A stretch of 64,000 nucleotides of DNA from Anoplopoma fimbria (GCF_027596085.1 NC_072458.1:1112501-1176500); one strand, 5' to 3'. Numbered from the stretch's first letter, positions 11,381 through 22,975 are shown. The notes: a model not told the origin generated them from the sequence alone. Translations and numbers: made by a program.

Positions 11381-12105
11381 CCGTATTTTCCGCACTATAG
11401 GGCGCACTGGATTATAAGGCGCACTGTCAATGAATGGTCTATTTTCGATCTTTTTTCATATATAAGGCACACCGGACTATAAGGCGCATTAAGCGAAACA
11501 AAACAGTCAGTCAGTCAAACTTTATTAAACGTGTTCACAATAACTCCCAACCCTGTTCAGTTGTAACACGTAAAAAAAACAGTCTGAAACCGCTAAATCA
11601 AACGTTAGCGTGTTCACAATAACTCTCCCTGTTCCCTCGGAAACTCTGTGTGCTCTTCTTTACTTGGCGCTGGTCATCTTCTAGCTTCCTCCACTTCCTA
11701 CCATTGATTCATTAATGTTGAATTCTCTCGCAGCTGCTCTATTCCCATGTTCTACTGCGTGACTGACAGCCTTGAGTGTTCAGTCCGCGTCGTAAGCATG
11801 TCTCTTGACAGGAGCCATGTTGGTCCTTATCCACACACACTGTAATATGATGGTGAAGCACAGTATGTATTACTCCGCGACGCTCCTGACTACGGTGGCC
11901 GTGATGCTGCTGCGGTTTCTTTGTAGTTTACTAAGTCTACTAAAACATGTTGACAGAGCGCCGTGTACCACACAAAACCGCTTCGAGGTCAGTAAGCACA
12001 ACCAGAATTAATCCATATATAAGGCGCTCCGGATTATAAGGCGCACTGTCGTTTTTTGAGAAAATTAAAGGCTTTTAAGTGCGCCTTATAGTGTGGAAAA
12101 TACGG
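11381..12105 (-). mobile_element. pogo/Tigger-like (Tc1/mariner superfamily) non-autonomous DNA transposon, 725 bp
   Basis: The left end begins CCGTATTTTCCGCACTATAG. The right end, read on the minus strand, begins CCGTATTTTCCACACTATAA. These are imperfect terminal inverted repeats of at least 25 bases. Both ends are bordered by TA, the target duplication of the Tc1/mariner/pogo superfamily. Subterminal copies of GGATTATAAGGCGCACTGTC or close variants recur inside each end (about 11410-11430, 11460-11490, 12015-12050). The interior retains a decayed start of a transposase on the minus strand. It is too short to encode a full transposase, so it could only have moved with enzyme from another copy. 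Confidence 0.88.
11640..11818 (-). pseudogene. Broken N-terminus of a pogo/Tigger-like transposase
   Basis: The start codon is at 11818-11816. The frame opens MAPVKRHAYDAD, is cut by a TGA at codon 13, then continues as LKAVSHAVEHGNRAAAREFN and NINESMV. A one-base frameshift near 11698 moves the reading to RKWRKLEDDQRQVKKSTQSF. From memory, KR-x-Y, EHGNRAAAR and RxWRK are typical of the N-terminal helix-turn-helix DNA-binding region of fish pogo-type transposases and their domesticated relatives. Everything after this region, including the DDE catalytic domain, is absent because the right part of the element follows directly. The fragment is clearly dead (one nonsense change, one frameshift, truncation). 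The inverted-repeat call supports the same class independently. Confidence 0.8.
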
Positions 12106-12340
12106 TAATCAAAGTATTGGAAATATGGATTTTTCGACCTGATGATGGTCTAGATTAAAAAGTGAGGGGGTCATCAATGTTATAACAATTCATTGCCTTG
12201 CCACCATGAATATGTGTACAAAATATCCTGGCAATAAATCCAGACATCCAAGACATTTCACTAGAAACCAAAAATGTGAACATGCTGGTGGCTCTACAGG
12301 AAAATGCATAGTATTACCAAAGTCAATCAGCTTCAAATCT

Positions 12341-13436
12341 CCAAGCAATCCAAATAGTGGTGAACTGGCCACCCGCCATCCACAGAGCCATGTCTCTAGC
12401 ATGACTAAAAACCAATGCAACTAAACAAGCTCACCTCAAAGAAACTCTGTCTTCTGCTCTTTTGTTTTCTACTTGCATACATTATGGAAATTAACACTGG
12501 ATGAAGCAATAGTGTTTGATTTCATCCAGGTAGAGAGGATGTAAGATATTCTATAACTGCATGATGCTGTAAGAAAAATAAATTCAAAAGAAAGTTACAT
12601 GGTACTGCTTCGATGATATTGTATAACATAAAACAGGGCACATGCATTCAAACAAACTGCCCCTTTGGGTGAATTTGTACCCCTTATATTTAACCAAAAC
12701 TGCAGCCAGCGGGGACTTGATGTTTTGATGTAGCAATACTCCTCTACTGATACATAAGAGCAAAGGACAAGTACAAATGAAAAGTAGACAAGGGTAGCCA
12801 CTGTGTTGATAAAGTTTCACTGAGTGTGAAAACCATGTCATAAATAAATGAAAAGGCACGTTAATAAAAACCAACCTGAGCAATGATCCCTGCCAGTGCA
12901 GTAGAGGATACAGCACTGAGTTTCCATACTGCCTTCTGATGATTGTCAAGACCTTGAATTCATATCAAAGTGTATTTTTCCATGCTAGCTTTTGCTATAT
13001 CGCTACATAGAACTGGTAGGAGATAGAACAGCATGATTAAGTTGTGGTCTAGACGCTCCTCAATGAAATGTCAAATACATTCACAATTATGCGGATTCTT
13101 TGCTTTTTCAATTTCAAATAATTGGATTTCCAAGGGTTTATATCCTTAGAATTGTATTGCACTTGCAAATTGCTTTGTGAACTCTGTTTGATTTCTTTAT
13201 ACAGTTCATATTTCTTCATATTTCTACAATGTAATGATTTACAGGTGCAGGTGATCAATTCATTTCAGTGTATTAAATAGGCACAGTTGCTCTGGTGTGT
13301 TGAAGGACTTTGCTTAGCATGCTTTTCACCGACAGGTCCAAAGACTCGTGGATCAGACAGATGTATTGCTATGAAAACAGCTCATTTTAAATCCATTCAT
13401 GGGGTTGATGTCACGCTTGTGTACATACATTTGTAC
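12341..13436. other. Unannotated stretch
   Basis: No supportable gene or repeat. The 121-codon minus-strand frame at 12584-12949 shows no domain features. Confidence 0.45.
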
Positions 13437-13590
13437 AGCAGTTTAGATTTACAATACAGAACTGTGTGTACGCAGCTTTACAAATATGAAATAAAGACTG
13501 TGCATATGTCTTCAGCTGTGTGCATAGATATTATTAGTCTTGAACCTAGACAGACTTTTATGCATCTGGCCCCTGGTGTTAGGCAGCGAT
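13437..13590. repeat. Possible unclassified fish repeat
   Basis: The segments GTGTACGCAGCTTTACAAAT, AAATAAAGACTGTGCATATG and TTTATGCATCTGGCCCCTGG resemble parts of a fish interspersed repeat I only partly recall. There is no second copy in this window to support it. Confidence 0.3.
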
Positions 13591-14787
13591 TTCCTCTTCT
13601 CCGTCTCCCTGTCTGGTTGGCAGTTTGCTCAGTTGGATATGCTATCTAGCTAATGTATGATTGATTGTAGGAATAAGAGACACTCCACTGCCCACGCCTT
13701 TCCTCCCTCTTAACAAAGTTAATGGGCCAGCCAAAGGCAGGTGCAGCTCTGTGTCTGCATGTACGCATGCATGCGTGTGTGTAAGCATGAGTTTGTGTGC
13801 ATTTTAGGCCGATTGCATGAGATTGATGTATATGCGTGCCATTGACGCCTATGGGTGAATTCATGTGGACAAATGTAAGCGGGTGCTCCACCTGATTCGG
13901 AATGCATCGGTGTGTTTCATCATAAGGGGGGGTCACAATGTCTGGCTGCGGCTGAGCTAAATGAAGCAGAGTGAAACACGTGTTTTGCGAGGAATGCGAT
14001 TGAATCAAACAGCCCACTTATTGCATTACCCCACCATCGCCCCATACCCCTTTTCATAACCTCTACACTACTACGCCCGTACACGCACTCCACATGCACC
14101 TCTCTCCGTCCTTGAAGCGCCGGACATGCAGTCCATCAAGGGTGTCTCCCACAAATTACTTAAGCATCCGCCATCGTCCATCCATCTATGCTCCACACCC
14201 TCTTTCCCCTCCCATCTGCACCCCTATTATATGTTTTCTATAATCCTCCCTTCCATCCTCACAATAAACACTGAGGTCAGTGCAAAGCTAAGTGCTTCCT
14301 GGCAATCCGCATCGGTTCAGTGGTGGAATGCATGTGTGTGATTTTGTGTGCGGACTTGGTGTGGAGGGGGACAAGCAGGGTTCTGTTCAAATGGCCTCCT
14401 AATCGTTTTACCCCTCTTTTACAAAGGAGCATAATAAGTAATTTACAAAGGATTATTTTAGTAATATAAACATAAGTTAATAATTTTTTTTTTGTAGAAT
14501 CTTGCCCCCTACTTTCTTTGCATTTGTGCCCTCAGTCTGTCCCAGTCTCTCTCCTTCTCCATGCCTTGTCTTGCTCCTCTTCAGGCTCTTATGTAATGCT
14601 GTTAACAATAGAATGCTGCTTCGCTATGGCAGTGGAAGGGGAGAAGGTTCGGAGAAAAGAGGCAAAGTGAGGGAGAAAGGGAGGAGATGAGCGGAATTTC
14701 AACGAGCTGTCCTTGATGACTGACCGGAGTAGCGTCATGGTAACACTGCCGTTCTGTTGTAGGGTGGTCCAGGAATCCGGTGTGCAT

Positions 14788-14789
<2 letters not shown>
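13591..14789. other. Unannotated stretch with a purine tract
   Basis: Mostly unrecognised. An almost pure purine tract runs at about 14629-14693 and a pyrimidine-rich patch lies at 14500-14585. Both are compositional features; no gene structure is seen. Confidence 0.45.

Positions 14790-14873
<84 letters not shown>
14790..14873. repeat. (TG)42 microsatellite
   Basis: An uninterrupted TG array of about 84 bp between TGTGCATGA and TTTGACCCG. Confidence 0.98.
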
Positions 14874-14876
<3 letters not shown>

Positions 14877-15399
14877 ACCCGTGGGAGGAAGAGAGTGGGA
14901 ATGAGAAATAGGTTGATGTGATGAGAAAAATGTTGCATTTAATTCAAGTTTGAGTTTGTTAAAAGAGGCTTCCTAGACAAGTGCTAAGATGATTAGGATC
15001 TTCCGCCCCCCTCCCTCCCCCATTTCTCTCTTTTCATTTCCTGACATTGCACATCAAACACTCTTCCCCTGACACGTGCTAATCATATGTTTCTACAACA
15101 TCAGCACTCGCTGCAGATACTTTAACATTACCTTCTTCATTATGCTCCATAATCTCATTCCACACACTCAAGGCCTCCTTTCATCTAATCACATTCATCC
15201 AATGCATCCAATTAGAGCAAGCATGTATCTCTGCCGCCCTATCTATTGACAAACTCAAATATTTTACGACGTGTCACTGAGTTTCCCTTGAACATAAATT
15301 GCAGCAAAGATTTATCATGGGCACCATTTACTTAGCAATAATGTGATGCTTTCCGTGTCACGGTAAAGCGGACGTAAATCAGTGAAGCAGTGCAAATGT
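14874..15399. other. Unannotated stretch
   Basis: No recognised feature. A pyrimidine-rich patch lies at about 15003-15030. Confidence 0.45.
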
Positions 15400-15560
15400 C
15401 TGACATTGGCGTTGACCATCCTGCTCACCCAGTCTTGCATCTCCCAGTGGGCCCACTGGCAACACCCCTCTGGGAGCGAATGGGAGTACCAGCAACTAGA
15501 TTTATGAGGCCCCATTACCCTTTTATTACAGTAAGTAACAATGAATAATTGTTTGTAATC
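15400..15560. promoter_or_regulatory. Candidate conserved non-coding element
   Basis: Repeat-free block with GTGGGCCCACTGG (palindromic GTGGGCCCAC core), CCCATTACCC and GAATAATTGTTTGTAATC. It looks like fish regulatory DNA by composition only. No alignment was possible. Confidence 0.22.
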
Positions 15561-16139
15561 AGGACATTGGGTTGGTGAGAACAGTATTAGCTTCACCTCA
15601 TATATCATGAGACAAATACTAGTGGTGGGGACAGAGAGGAATGAGGACGATATTGGGTAAAGACCTTTCTTGTTTGTAATTGTTTAACCCCCAAGTGAAT
15701 ATGACCATGTACGGTGTTACGGAGGCACAAAGGCCTGGCACAGAAACGTGTGCAGACAGACATACCTTTGCTGCCAACACATGCAGATATGTATACTCAA
15801 ATTGCTCTCAAAGACAGTTGTTGGAGGAATTGCTTATTAACAAAGTGCAATTAATCACAGCGTTGCACAAGCCACCTGGGCAACTGAAAAACCAGTGTGC
15901 CCTGAGAGCAGTGGGAAGGGTGCTCAAGCAGTCTCTCTAAATGGCTCTAATATAACATGCAGCACTGTAAACAACGGAGCTTGGTTGTTTGTCAAAAGTC
16001 CGCCTTCTGCACGCAAATACCTGACATTAGATGCTGACAGAGCTGAGAGCCCTTACGAATAACCTTGCCCCGTTGTTTCCTTTCGCCTTTCCACTTCTGG
16101 CCCCATCGCTTTGCATTTCTCAACCCGCAAATGTGATCC
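15561..16139. other. Unannotated stretch
   Basis: No recognised repeat or exon. Confidence 0.45.
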
Positions 16140-16460
16140 CAGCTAATGTATTTATAACGTATACTCTGCCATGGGCGCAATTTTCCTTCATGTTACAAAT
16201 GTTGGTCAAACCATCACAATTCAGCAGAATAACAATGAGATTTACTGTGCACAATAAAAATTTCAATTCCTGTACCAGATGCTCCCTACGGGGTGTTAGC
16301 AGGTTGGATGATGAACACTGTTGAAACTACACTTCCCAGGGGGCAGAGTTTCATTGCCAGTGCTCCTTCTGGGGGTAATAAACTTCCATTGATCCAGTGA
16401 CAGCCCTGATTAAAATCAATCCTGAGTCCATAGTGTTGCAGTGTAGCAGACTGCAGGGAC
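16140..16460. promoter_or_regulatory. Candidate conserved non-coding element
   Basis: A 300-base block of mixed composition without repeats. It contains AGCTAATGTATTTATAACG, CACAATAAAAATTTCAATTC and CTGATTAAAATCAATCCTGA (the last with an internal GATTNNNNAATC dyad). The motif content suggests regulatory DNA; this is inference. Confidence 0.25.
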
Positions 16461-17446
16461 TGTCAAATGAGGAGAGATGGTGTATTGGGGGTGTGTGTGG
16501 GTGGGCGGGGTGTGTCAATTTATGCCACGGTAAAACAATGCCTATCTAATGAGCCTTTCCCTATTGTCTATGTCTGACACCCTTGTACCGTTTACCTTCT
16601 TTTTATTTCACCTCTATCTCAGAGCGTGTCAACCAAATGTCAACTGCCATGTGACAGTTTCAGTTCATGTTTATTTTCTAAAAGTGTTATGATTTACAGC
16701 TGGAATGACCATTTAGGGAAACTAATCAGCCTTTGTTTCCTGCAACGTGTTAGCAAATTTCAATTGGTTGTTTGTTGTGAGAACACCAGAGAAATTCAGA
16801 CCTGCGTTTTACTCTGTACACATCAGCTTAGGCTTGGTCACGTTTCACGCCCAGTGTGTGGTTTATCGGACTGACAAAAACAAAACATGTAGCATTAATT
16901 CAAAACCAAGAGCAGCTGCTTTCAACTTAGTGAAGTAAGCAAGTGCATGGCAAACAAGGTTGGACCTCTTTGTTTTTCAGGAGATGCTGAACAAATCAGG
17001 GCTAATGTGCCAGTGAACATCAGACTTTCACTCAAAAAGTGAGAACTCAAGCAAGAACTCCAATAGGAAGCCACATTTTATGGTTTCTGCATCATAATTG
17101 TTAATATATTAGCAAAGCTTGCCAAGCTATAGGCTGGTTGCTCTATAGTTTGGAGTTTAATTTTAAACTTCATTTAAAACAGGTAAGAGAAAGAGCATGG
17201 GGGCAGTGTAGGTTTGGATTAATTGTTCAGTGTCAGAATTCACCTATTGATGTCACCACCCAACACTTAACGTATGTATCCTGTGGGATCGGGCCGGATC
17301 ATGCTTTATTCATAATTTACACTGTAATGGTTTTGCAGCAGCGGCGTAGCTTCAGCTGTTGGTGCATAGCCTCACTCAAGTCTCCACTTCCTACTCTTCA
17401 GATACATTAAACAAGAGTCCCACTACGTCCTGCGTTGGAAGGCTAA
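16461..17446. other. Unannotated stretch
   Basis: A G-rich GTGTGTGTGGGTGGGCGGGG run sits near 16490-16510. Otherwise nothing is recognised. Confidence 0.45.
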
Positions 17447-17527
17447 CATTACATTACATTACAGTCATTTAGCAGATGCTTTTATCCAAAGCGACTTACA
17501 GGAAGGCCAAAGCGACTTACAGGAAGG
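17447..17527 (-). mobile_element. LINE 3'-tail fragment (CATTACATTACAGTCATTTA motif) with 21-bp tandem duplication
   Basis: Plus-strand CATTACATTACATTACAG, then TCATTTAGCAGATGCTTTTA, then TCCAAAGCGACTTACAGG. The same tail ends the LINE at 28632-29769, which sets the orientation (LINE sense strand is minus). The 21 bases beginning CCAAAGCGACTTACAGG are duplicated exactly at 17486-17506 and 17507-17527. Sequence beyond 17530 is too diverged to assign. A SINE sharing the same tail is an alternative. Confidence 0.75.
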
Positions 17528-18011
17528 TTCTTGAAATTAGTTCCACACGAATATCGCTGCCTAGCAATAAGGCCGCAGAACAGATAACGTCACTAAAACC
17601 ACAACCAAAAACACTATCTGCAAATAAGCAAATTACACAGAGTGGAATGTTATGGCTTACTGAAAGACTGAATTTGATATTAAGTGGCTAAGTATTTGCA
17701 AGTCAAGGAGTCATTTTGATGTATATTTTCAGCTTCTATGACTCAGAAATGTCTAAAAGCAAAGCGATGCACATTGAAAGATGCACTTGGATGTATCCAG
17801 AGCAAGAAAAAGCAAACGATACAGGTCAACCAAACAGGATTTTAGGCTTTTTTTCTCTGCTCATGTTTTTTTTCCTTTTTCATTACCCTATATATGCAAT
17901 TTCCTCTCACCTTTCACTTTCCCTGGTGGACTGATGATGCATTGTGGCCTCTTAACATGCCGACATACAGTATGTGGGTTGCATACTAAGGGAGAGAAAG
18001 AAAAAAAAGGG

Positions 18012-18014
<3 letters not shown>
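17528..18014. other. Unannotated stretch
   Basis: Possibly diverged LINE 3'-UTR at its left edge. No exon is recognised. Confidence 0.4.

Positions 18015-18066
<52 letters not shown>
18015..18066. repeat. (AT)26 microsatellite
   Basis: A perfect AT array of 52 bp, self-complementary and able to form a cruciform. Confidence 0.98.
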
Positions 18067-18068
<2 letters not shown>

Positions 18069-19319
18069 TGTACACCCAGAGGTACAATCGATGTGTTAAC
18101 CCACAAAGCATGTGACAGGCACATGACAAAAGCAAGACTTCCACATAAAATGTTATTGAGTGCAGCAAGCTGTGAAACATGGCGTACAAATAAATTATGT
18201 TAATATGGCAATTCTCCGCCACAAATTAGCTATGTGACACCGTTAACAGTTAAAGCCATTTTGATGTGTTCATCAAGTGGAATGATTAGTTTTAACATGA
18301 AGGACACAAAATCTTTGGGAAGACAATTTGATTAGTTAAGGTACCACCTTTACATGGTAGTTTTTTTTATAAAAACATGAAGCATCCCTTTTTTTAACAG
18401 TAGGGAAATAAACCTGATACTACTCGGCGTGAACTGGTCGTAAAACACACAGAATCTTTCATCATTTTGTCAGTGGCATTTCATTTTAAATTTACATATA
18501 TGTAGGGTTTGGTACTGTAACCTGGGGGAGCCTGGGGCTGTCACGCCTCTAAATACATCACTGTTGGGTTATTGTGGACCCTGTTATTGATTGGACCATG
18601 CACAAGTAAGCCTTGTAAGCTCTCTCAGGCTGAGGGTTCATCGCTGACGACACAGCGCTGTCATGAGTTTGACGTGTCAGAGTAACAGGCGTGTCAGTGC
18701 TGCAGTGTTTAAGGTGTGATATCTTGTTCCCTAAAGTGAACATTTTGTTTGTTGAACATCTTATTCATAGTCCCCACAGTGTAAGGAGGAGGTATCACCG
18801 TTTGGGTGAATTTACAACTATTTTAGTTCATTTTTAATATTTGAATTCTTGGCAAAATGTTATCTGTCACTTTCTATGTACGGACAACAAATTGATATCG
18901 TGCTTACATGAATTGCTGGTTTATGTCAGCAGTTGTGCTCTCTGACGCAAGTGAAACTGGAGAAAAAAAAATGGGTCGCAGGTGATGTGAAGAAAGGAAA
19001 AAAAGAGCAATCGTAGGGGAATCCGCGGTTTCTAATACCCTCCAAGATGGGGTCGAGTATGTCCAGCGCTGATCCAATACTGCTGATTGTGAGCAAAATG
19101 TTCAGCATGAGCAGAGTACATAAAGCAAAGCCCTCTTAATATATCTCTCAGAAAACGCCTTGCACAAGGGTTCAGGACTCCATATTGATTAAAAAGAAAA
19201 GGGAATCTCACTATTATTCTACTGACAAAGTTTAAAGCCAAACCCTGCTGGTTTCCTTATGCAAATGATACAACTTCAGGACATGACCCACACTGGTGCC
19301 AGCCCCTTGGCCAGTGACT
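18067..19319. other. Unannotated stretch
   Basis: No recognised feature beyond short A and T runs. Confidence 0.45.
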
Positions 19320-19450
19320 CATCATCTAGACTGGATCCAATATGGCCTCTGAACTGAGGCAATTGGGCTCAGAAACCTGGAGATAATTAGCGCGACACTA
19401 GCTGCTAAATGATGTGACTGGCTGCTGGAAGGCCCAGGGGAAAGGTCTAT
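19320..19450. promoter_or_regulatory. Candidate conserved non-coding element
   Basis: Contains GGCAATTGGGCTCAG and GGAGATAATTAGCGCGAC (TAATTA-type core). Repeat-free. Call based on composition only. Confidence 0.22.
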
Positions 19451-21000
19451 CTGAACCATTTGAGAAATAAAGGTGTTAGTGTATGGAGGAAAAAGATGCA
19501 GCAGGATTTTTTGGAGATGAGTAGAAGAATAGCAGCGAGTCATGAATAGAGATAACCTTGCTCCCAGTCTCCAAAGATGAGCAGAGTTCCTTGAGATGTA
19601 AAACCAGTTTGATGGGCACTCTGCATTTCCATGATCGATAGGCAAGCCTATTATTCTTCTTTGACAAAGTAGAGGGCACACTTTCAAAATTGATTGATTT
19701 TTTTTACCTGACAAAATGAGCATATGAGGAAAAAAACTGTGGCCCAATTTGTTTGGAATTCAGCTAGAGCAGCTCTTTTTTGAAAGATCAATATCACTAC
19801 ACAGTTTACAACACCAAACTCTGGAATTATCTTCCAGAGAAAATAAAGAAAATGCATCTGCCTGTGACTCACTGGTGGCTGAAGGAGTTTTTTTAGAGTC
19901 TTTCCAGAGAATTGGTAGGTGACACACCGGCGCAGGTACGTGTCAGATTATATCTTAACCTGCGCAAACACTGATGAGATTATGTCCATTTCACACTTTA
20001 CTCATTTCAGCAGCAATATTACCATTTTGTTTCTTTTTTTCCCATCTTTGAGGATGATTGAACAGTACATTGTGTGCACAGAAGTTCTATGTTTTGGTTG
20101 TGGAAAAATACCTGATTAAGGTAAGTAGTATGAGTTAAAGACTTTAAAAATGACAAAGTGCCCAGTTTAAGAAATTGCTGTTTTTACATTGAGCTTCCAA
20201 TACTCTAAACCAATGGGGATAAAACATAACGTTATAGCTTCTCTAAGAGAAGAAGACACTTGTATCTAAATGAGTTGTTGGTATTTGTGCATCAATTTCC
20301 CCTTGACGAGCTCTTGTATATTTATTGTATAGGATGAATAAAAGGATTAGGATTATGGCCTGAGGCTATGTGTGTGCATATGTGTGTGTGTGAACATCAA
20401 AATGGAATAAGGAACTGCAATCAGACTTTGGCGAGAGGGACAATGTGTTTTGACACACCATATGACACACATATAAACACACACAGTCTTATACACCTGT
20501 ATCTGGAGAGCTGCTGAATCCATGCAGCTATTTTCAACAGACTGACACAGTACAGGGTCTGCAGTCAACATAGTCAGTCAGAAATCCCTCGTCACAGTGC
20601 TTCCATTTAGTACTCTAAGGACAACAGATAAGCACACAGACACACTGATATACCACTCTCCCTGCTACTCTTTGTGTGTGTGAGTTATGTTGGAAGCGAG
20701 TGAATGAGAGAGACAAGACAAATCATTTTCACCACTATCTGCAGTTGGAAACAAAACTATTTCTAATCCTATAATACTGAACAGATTACTAGACTTTCAT
20801 TTAAGACTCCCAATAAGCTCATGCATGCACCTCTCACTAGGCTTAATCTGCTCATATGTTTACTGTAGAAGTGTCAAAATGCTTCAGTGTTCATCAGATC
20901 TATATAAACAGGACATCAAATTACCTCCGGCTGAAAAGCACAGAAAAACTTTTATTTTCTCCTTCCTTTTTTTGCATTAGTTGTTGTTTCATGCAGGGTG
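19451..21000. other. Unannotated stretch
   Basis: No supportable gene or repeat. A short imperfect TG run lies at 20366-20392. Confidence 0.45.
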
Positions 21001-21150
21001 TCGCCCAGGGCAACAAGCTTGTAAGCCGTGCAGGATTGATGTTTAATGAGGATGACTCTCACTGGCTCCTTATCACAGTCATGTCGCCCAACTCTGACGC
21101 TTTTAATACCGCCCGTCACTCAAGGCGCTCCGCACAATGCCAGGAGGTCT
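21001..21150. promoter_or_regulatory. Candidate conserved non-coding element
   Basis: Balanced repeat-free block including GTTTAATGAGGATGACTC and CGCTTTTAATACCGCCCGTC. It lies inside a 170-codon plus-strand frame (20856-21368) that has no recognisable domain, so a regulatory or neutral origin is preferred over an exon. Confidence 0.2.
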
Positions 21151-21919
21151 GTCAACAGCCTCTTACCTGCACCAGTACACATATTTACACAGACACAAAC
21201 GTACACGGTTATTGTCCACAAAGACTTGTGTATTATACTCTAGATTTCACTTGCAAACACCTACACACTCTGAGGCTAGGCAATCGGTGTGTAGCTCATC
21301 ATTGCCGTTTGCATGACTGCAGTATAGCAGATGGAAGATATGGTGCCCAGATCCTTTCAGAGCTTTAATGGAATGACATGGCATCAAAGGGGATCTGAGG
21401 CCAGACGGACTGGTGGAGGAGAGGTATTTAGTTTTGAGCCACTACCCAAGACGCCTCGTATTGTTGACATTTTGCTTTGGGAAACACAAAGAGAGACAGG
21501 ATGCCTGAATCCATCTTATCTCGGCTTTGTGTTCTACAGGTTGGAGGCTGGTTCGAGTGGTCTCGGCAAATGGGACAACGAAAAGTAGAACACTAGCTTG
21601 GTTGTGCCTGTACATGGCTGGAACCAGCGCGTGAGCTTTTTCCTGAATGCTGCAGTAGAGAGGTGATTGGCAACTGTGCATCATCTTGTGACACATCAGA
21701 TCAAAAGCGTTATCAGATGAAGAGGCAGTCAAGGCCTCTGTCCTCGCTGCTGACTCATTACTATTTCTCTTTCGTTCATGTTGATGGCTTTGATGACACA
21801 ACAAAAACAATTTTGCAAATCGGAAAAAAAGCTACAAAAAAGAAGAAAGCAGAAAGACCAGTAACTACCATGTCTCAACACAAACAAAACAAACTAGCAA
21901 ACACATTAAATGAAATGGA
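21151..21919. other. Unannotated stretch
   Basis: No recognised repeat, exon or RNA gene. Confidence 0.45.
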
Positions 21920-21962
21920 CATTTTTATAAAACATTTTTATAAAACATTTTCATAAAACATT
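21920..21962. repeat. 13-bp minisatellite, three copies
   Basis: The unit CATTTTTATAAAA occurs exactly twice (21920-21945), once with one change (21946-21958), then a partial CATT. Confidence 0.9.
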
Positions 21963-22419
21963 CCAAGAAAATGGAAGGTGACATTATCCATAAAACAAAA
22001 CCTTTTTTTCTTAAAATGGGATTGTTCTTGACAAGTTGGAGGCTCTTGGCAAACCAACCCCCGTTAATCCAAACCAAGGGCAAAAACACTGTCTCCTGAC
22101 ATTTCCCTGAGTGGGGAGAGGAGAGAAATTGATGGGAAATATATGTGAGGGGCAAAATAATAGCTTTAATAAGCTACAAGGCAGGTGTCGGCAGGTTTTG
22201 CAGTGAGGGTAGACATTTGCAGTATTTCATCTTGTATGTGAAAGACACATCATTTCCTGTCTTCCTTTATCGTGCCTTCATTTGTTGCTCATTTTTGCAC
22301 TGCCAACTAACAATGTATGAAGTCTCTATTTTAAGCCATTCCATTCAAGTGTAGTCCCCTTTTGAGGTTATACCACTTTCATACCACTTTCAAGTACTTG
22401 TAGTGGTTTCACTGGCACT
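21963..22419. other. Unannotated stretch
   Basis: A short duplication ATACCACTTTC occurs twice near 22370-22391. Nothing else is recognised. Confidence 0.45.
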
Positions 22420-22475
22420 AAGATAAGATAGGAGAAGATAGAAATGTATTAATCCCGAAGGAAATATTGTGACAG
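22420..22475 (-). mobile_element. Retrotransposon 3'-tail fragment (GATA-type tail with TTAATCCCGAAGGAAAT)
   Basis: Plus-strand AGATAAGATAGGAGAAGATA, then TATTAATCCCGAAGGAAAT. Read on the minus strand this is ATTTCCTTCGGGATTAATA followed by a degenerate TATC-type simple tail. That is a common fish non-LTR retrotransposon 3' end. The parent family cannot be named from such a short piece. Confidence 0.65.
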
Positions 22476-22975
22476 AGTTTCATTAAAGATTACAAAAGAA
22501 GAATAGCAGAAAAGACTTAGCAGCCAACGGTGCTGACAGCACAAACATTGCAAACAACGGAAACATAGCTGAGAGAGCTAACGGAGGAGGGGGAACCTGA
22601 GTGGGTGCTACACTTCCGTGACGACAGTGTTGGTAGGGTTGGCATTATTAGTTGTTACCGCCATATGAGCCCAGTTCAGAGTGCCAGCTATGAGCTAGCC
22701 AGTGCAAGCTCAGACAAACTCTCTGCTCAGGTAGATATTACTACTCCACTATATCTTTACATTGTAAATTGTTTTTTGTTGCTGCATTAATGCTCTGAAT
22801 CCCATTAGAGAACCTTTAACAATTGATCAAATGAGAATGTGTGATGTGAAGTTCCTTGGAGTGATGAACGCACAGAGAATTGTCACCCAACTCTACGGTT
22901 CCCCTCATATTTATAGGGCGTTTTAGTCTTCACTCTTTTTGTTAGTTCTCTGGCCCAACAGGAAGCTCTAGGAGT
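22476..22975. other. Unannotated stretch
   Basis: May include more of the retrotransposon 3' UTR at its left edge; not recognisable. Confidence 0.4.

Larger units (their letters stand above)
11290..12340 (+). repeat. Unclassified teleost repeat, GTACAGCTGAGGCTGATG family, copy 2, interrupted by a DNA transposon
   Basis: The left part (11290-11380) has CATAAAGTACAGTTGAGGCT, ATTAGTTTTGCAGGTATTTG and GCCACAGACCAATA. The right part (12108-12340) resumes with ATCAAAGTATTGG, GACCTGATGATGGTCTAGAT, a GAATATGTGTACAAAATAT segment and CATGCTGGTGGCTCTACAGG. Together they match the family order seen at 5198-5505 and 55825-56085. The gap is exactly the pogo-like element plus its TA duplication. The host repeat is therefore older than the insertion. 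Confidence 0.75.

Noticed and set aside
11805..12011. 68-codon plus-strand frame inside the pogo-like element as a gene
   Set aside because: It lies opposite the decayed transposase start and in the element's non-coding interior; no domain.
20856..21368. 170-codon plus-strand open frame as a possible gene
   Set aside because: No domain, no convincing start context, no splice sites or polyadenylation signal, and its length is attainable by chance in 64 kb.
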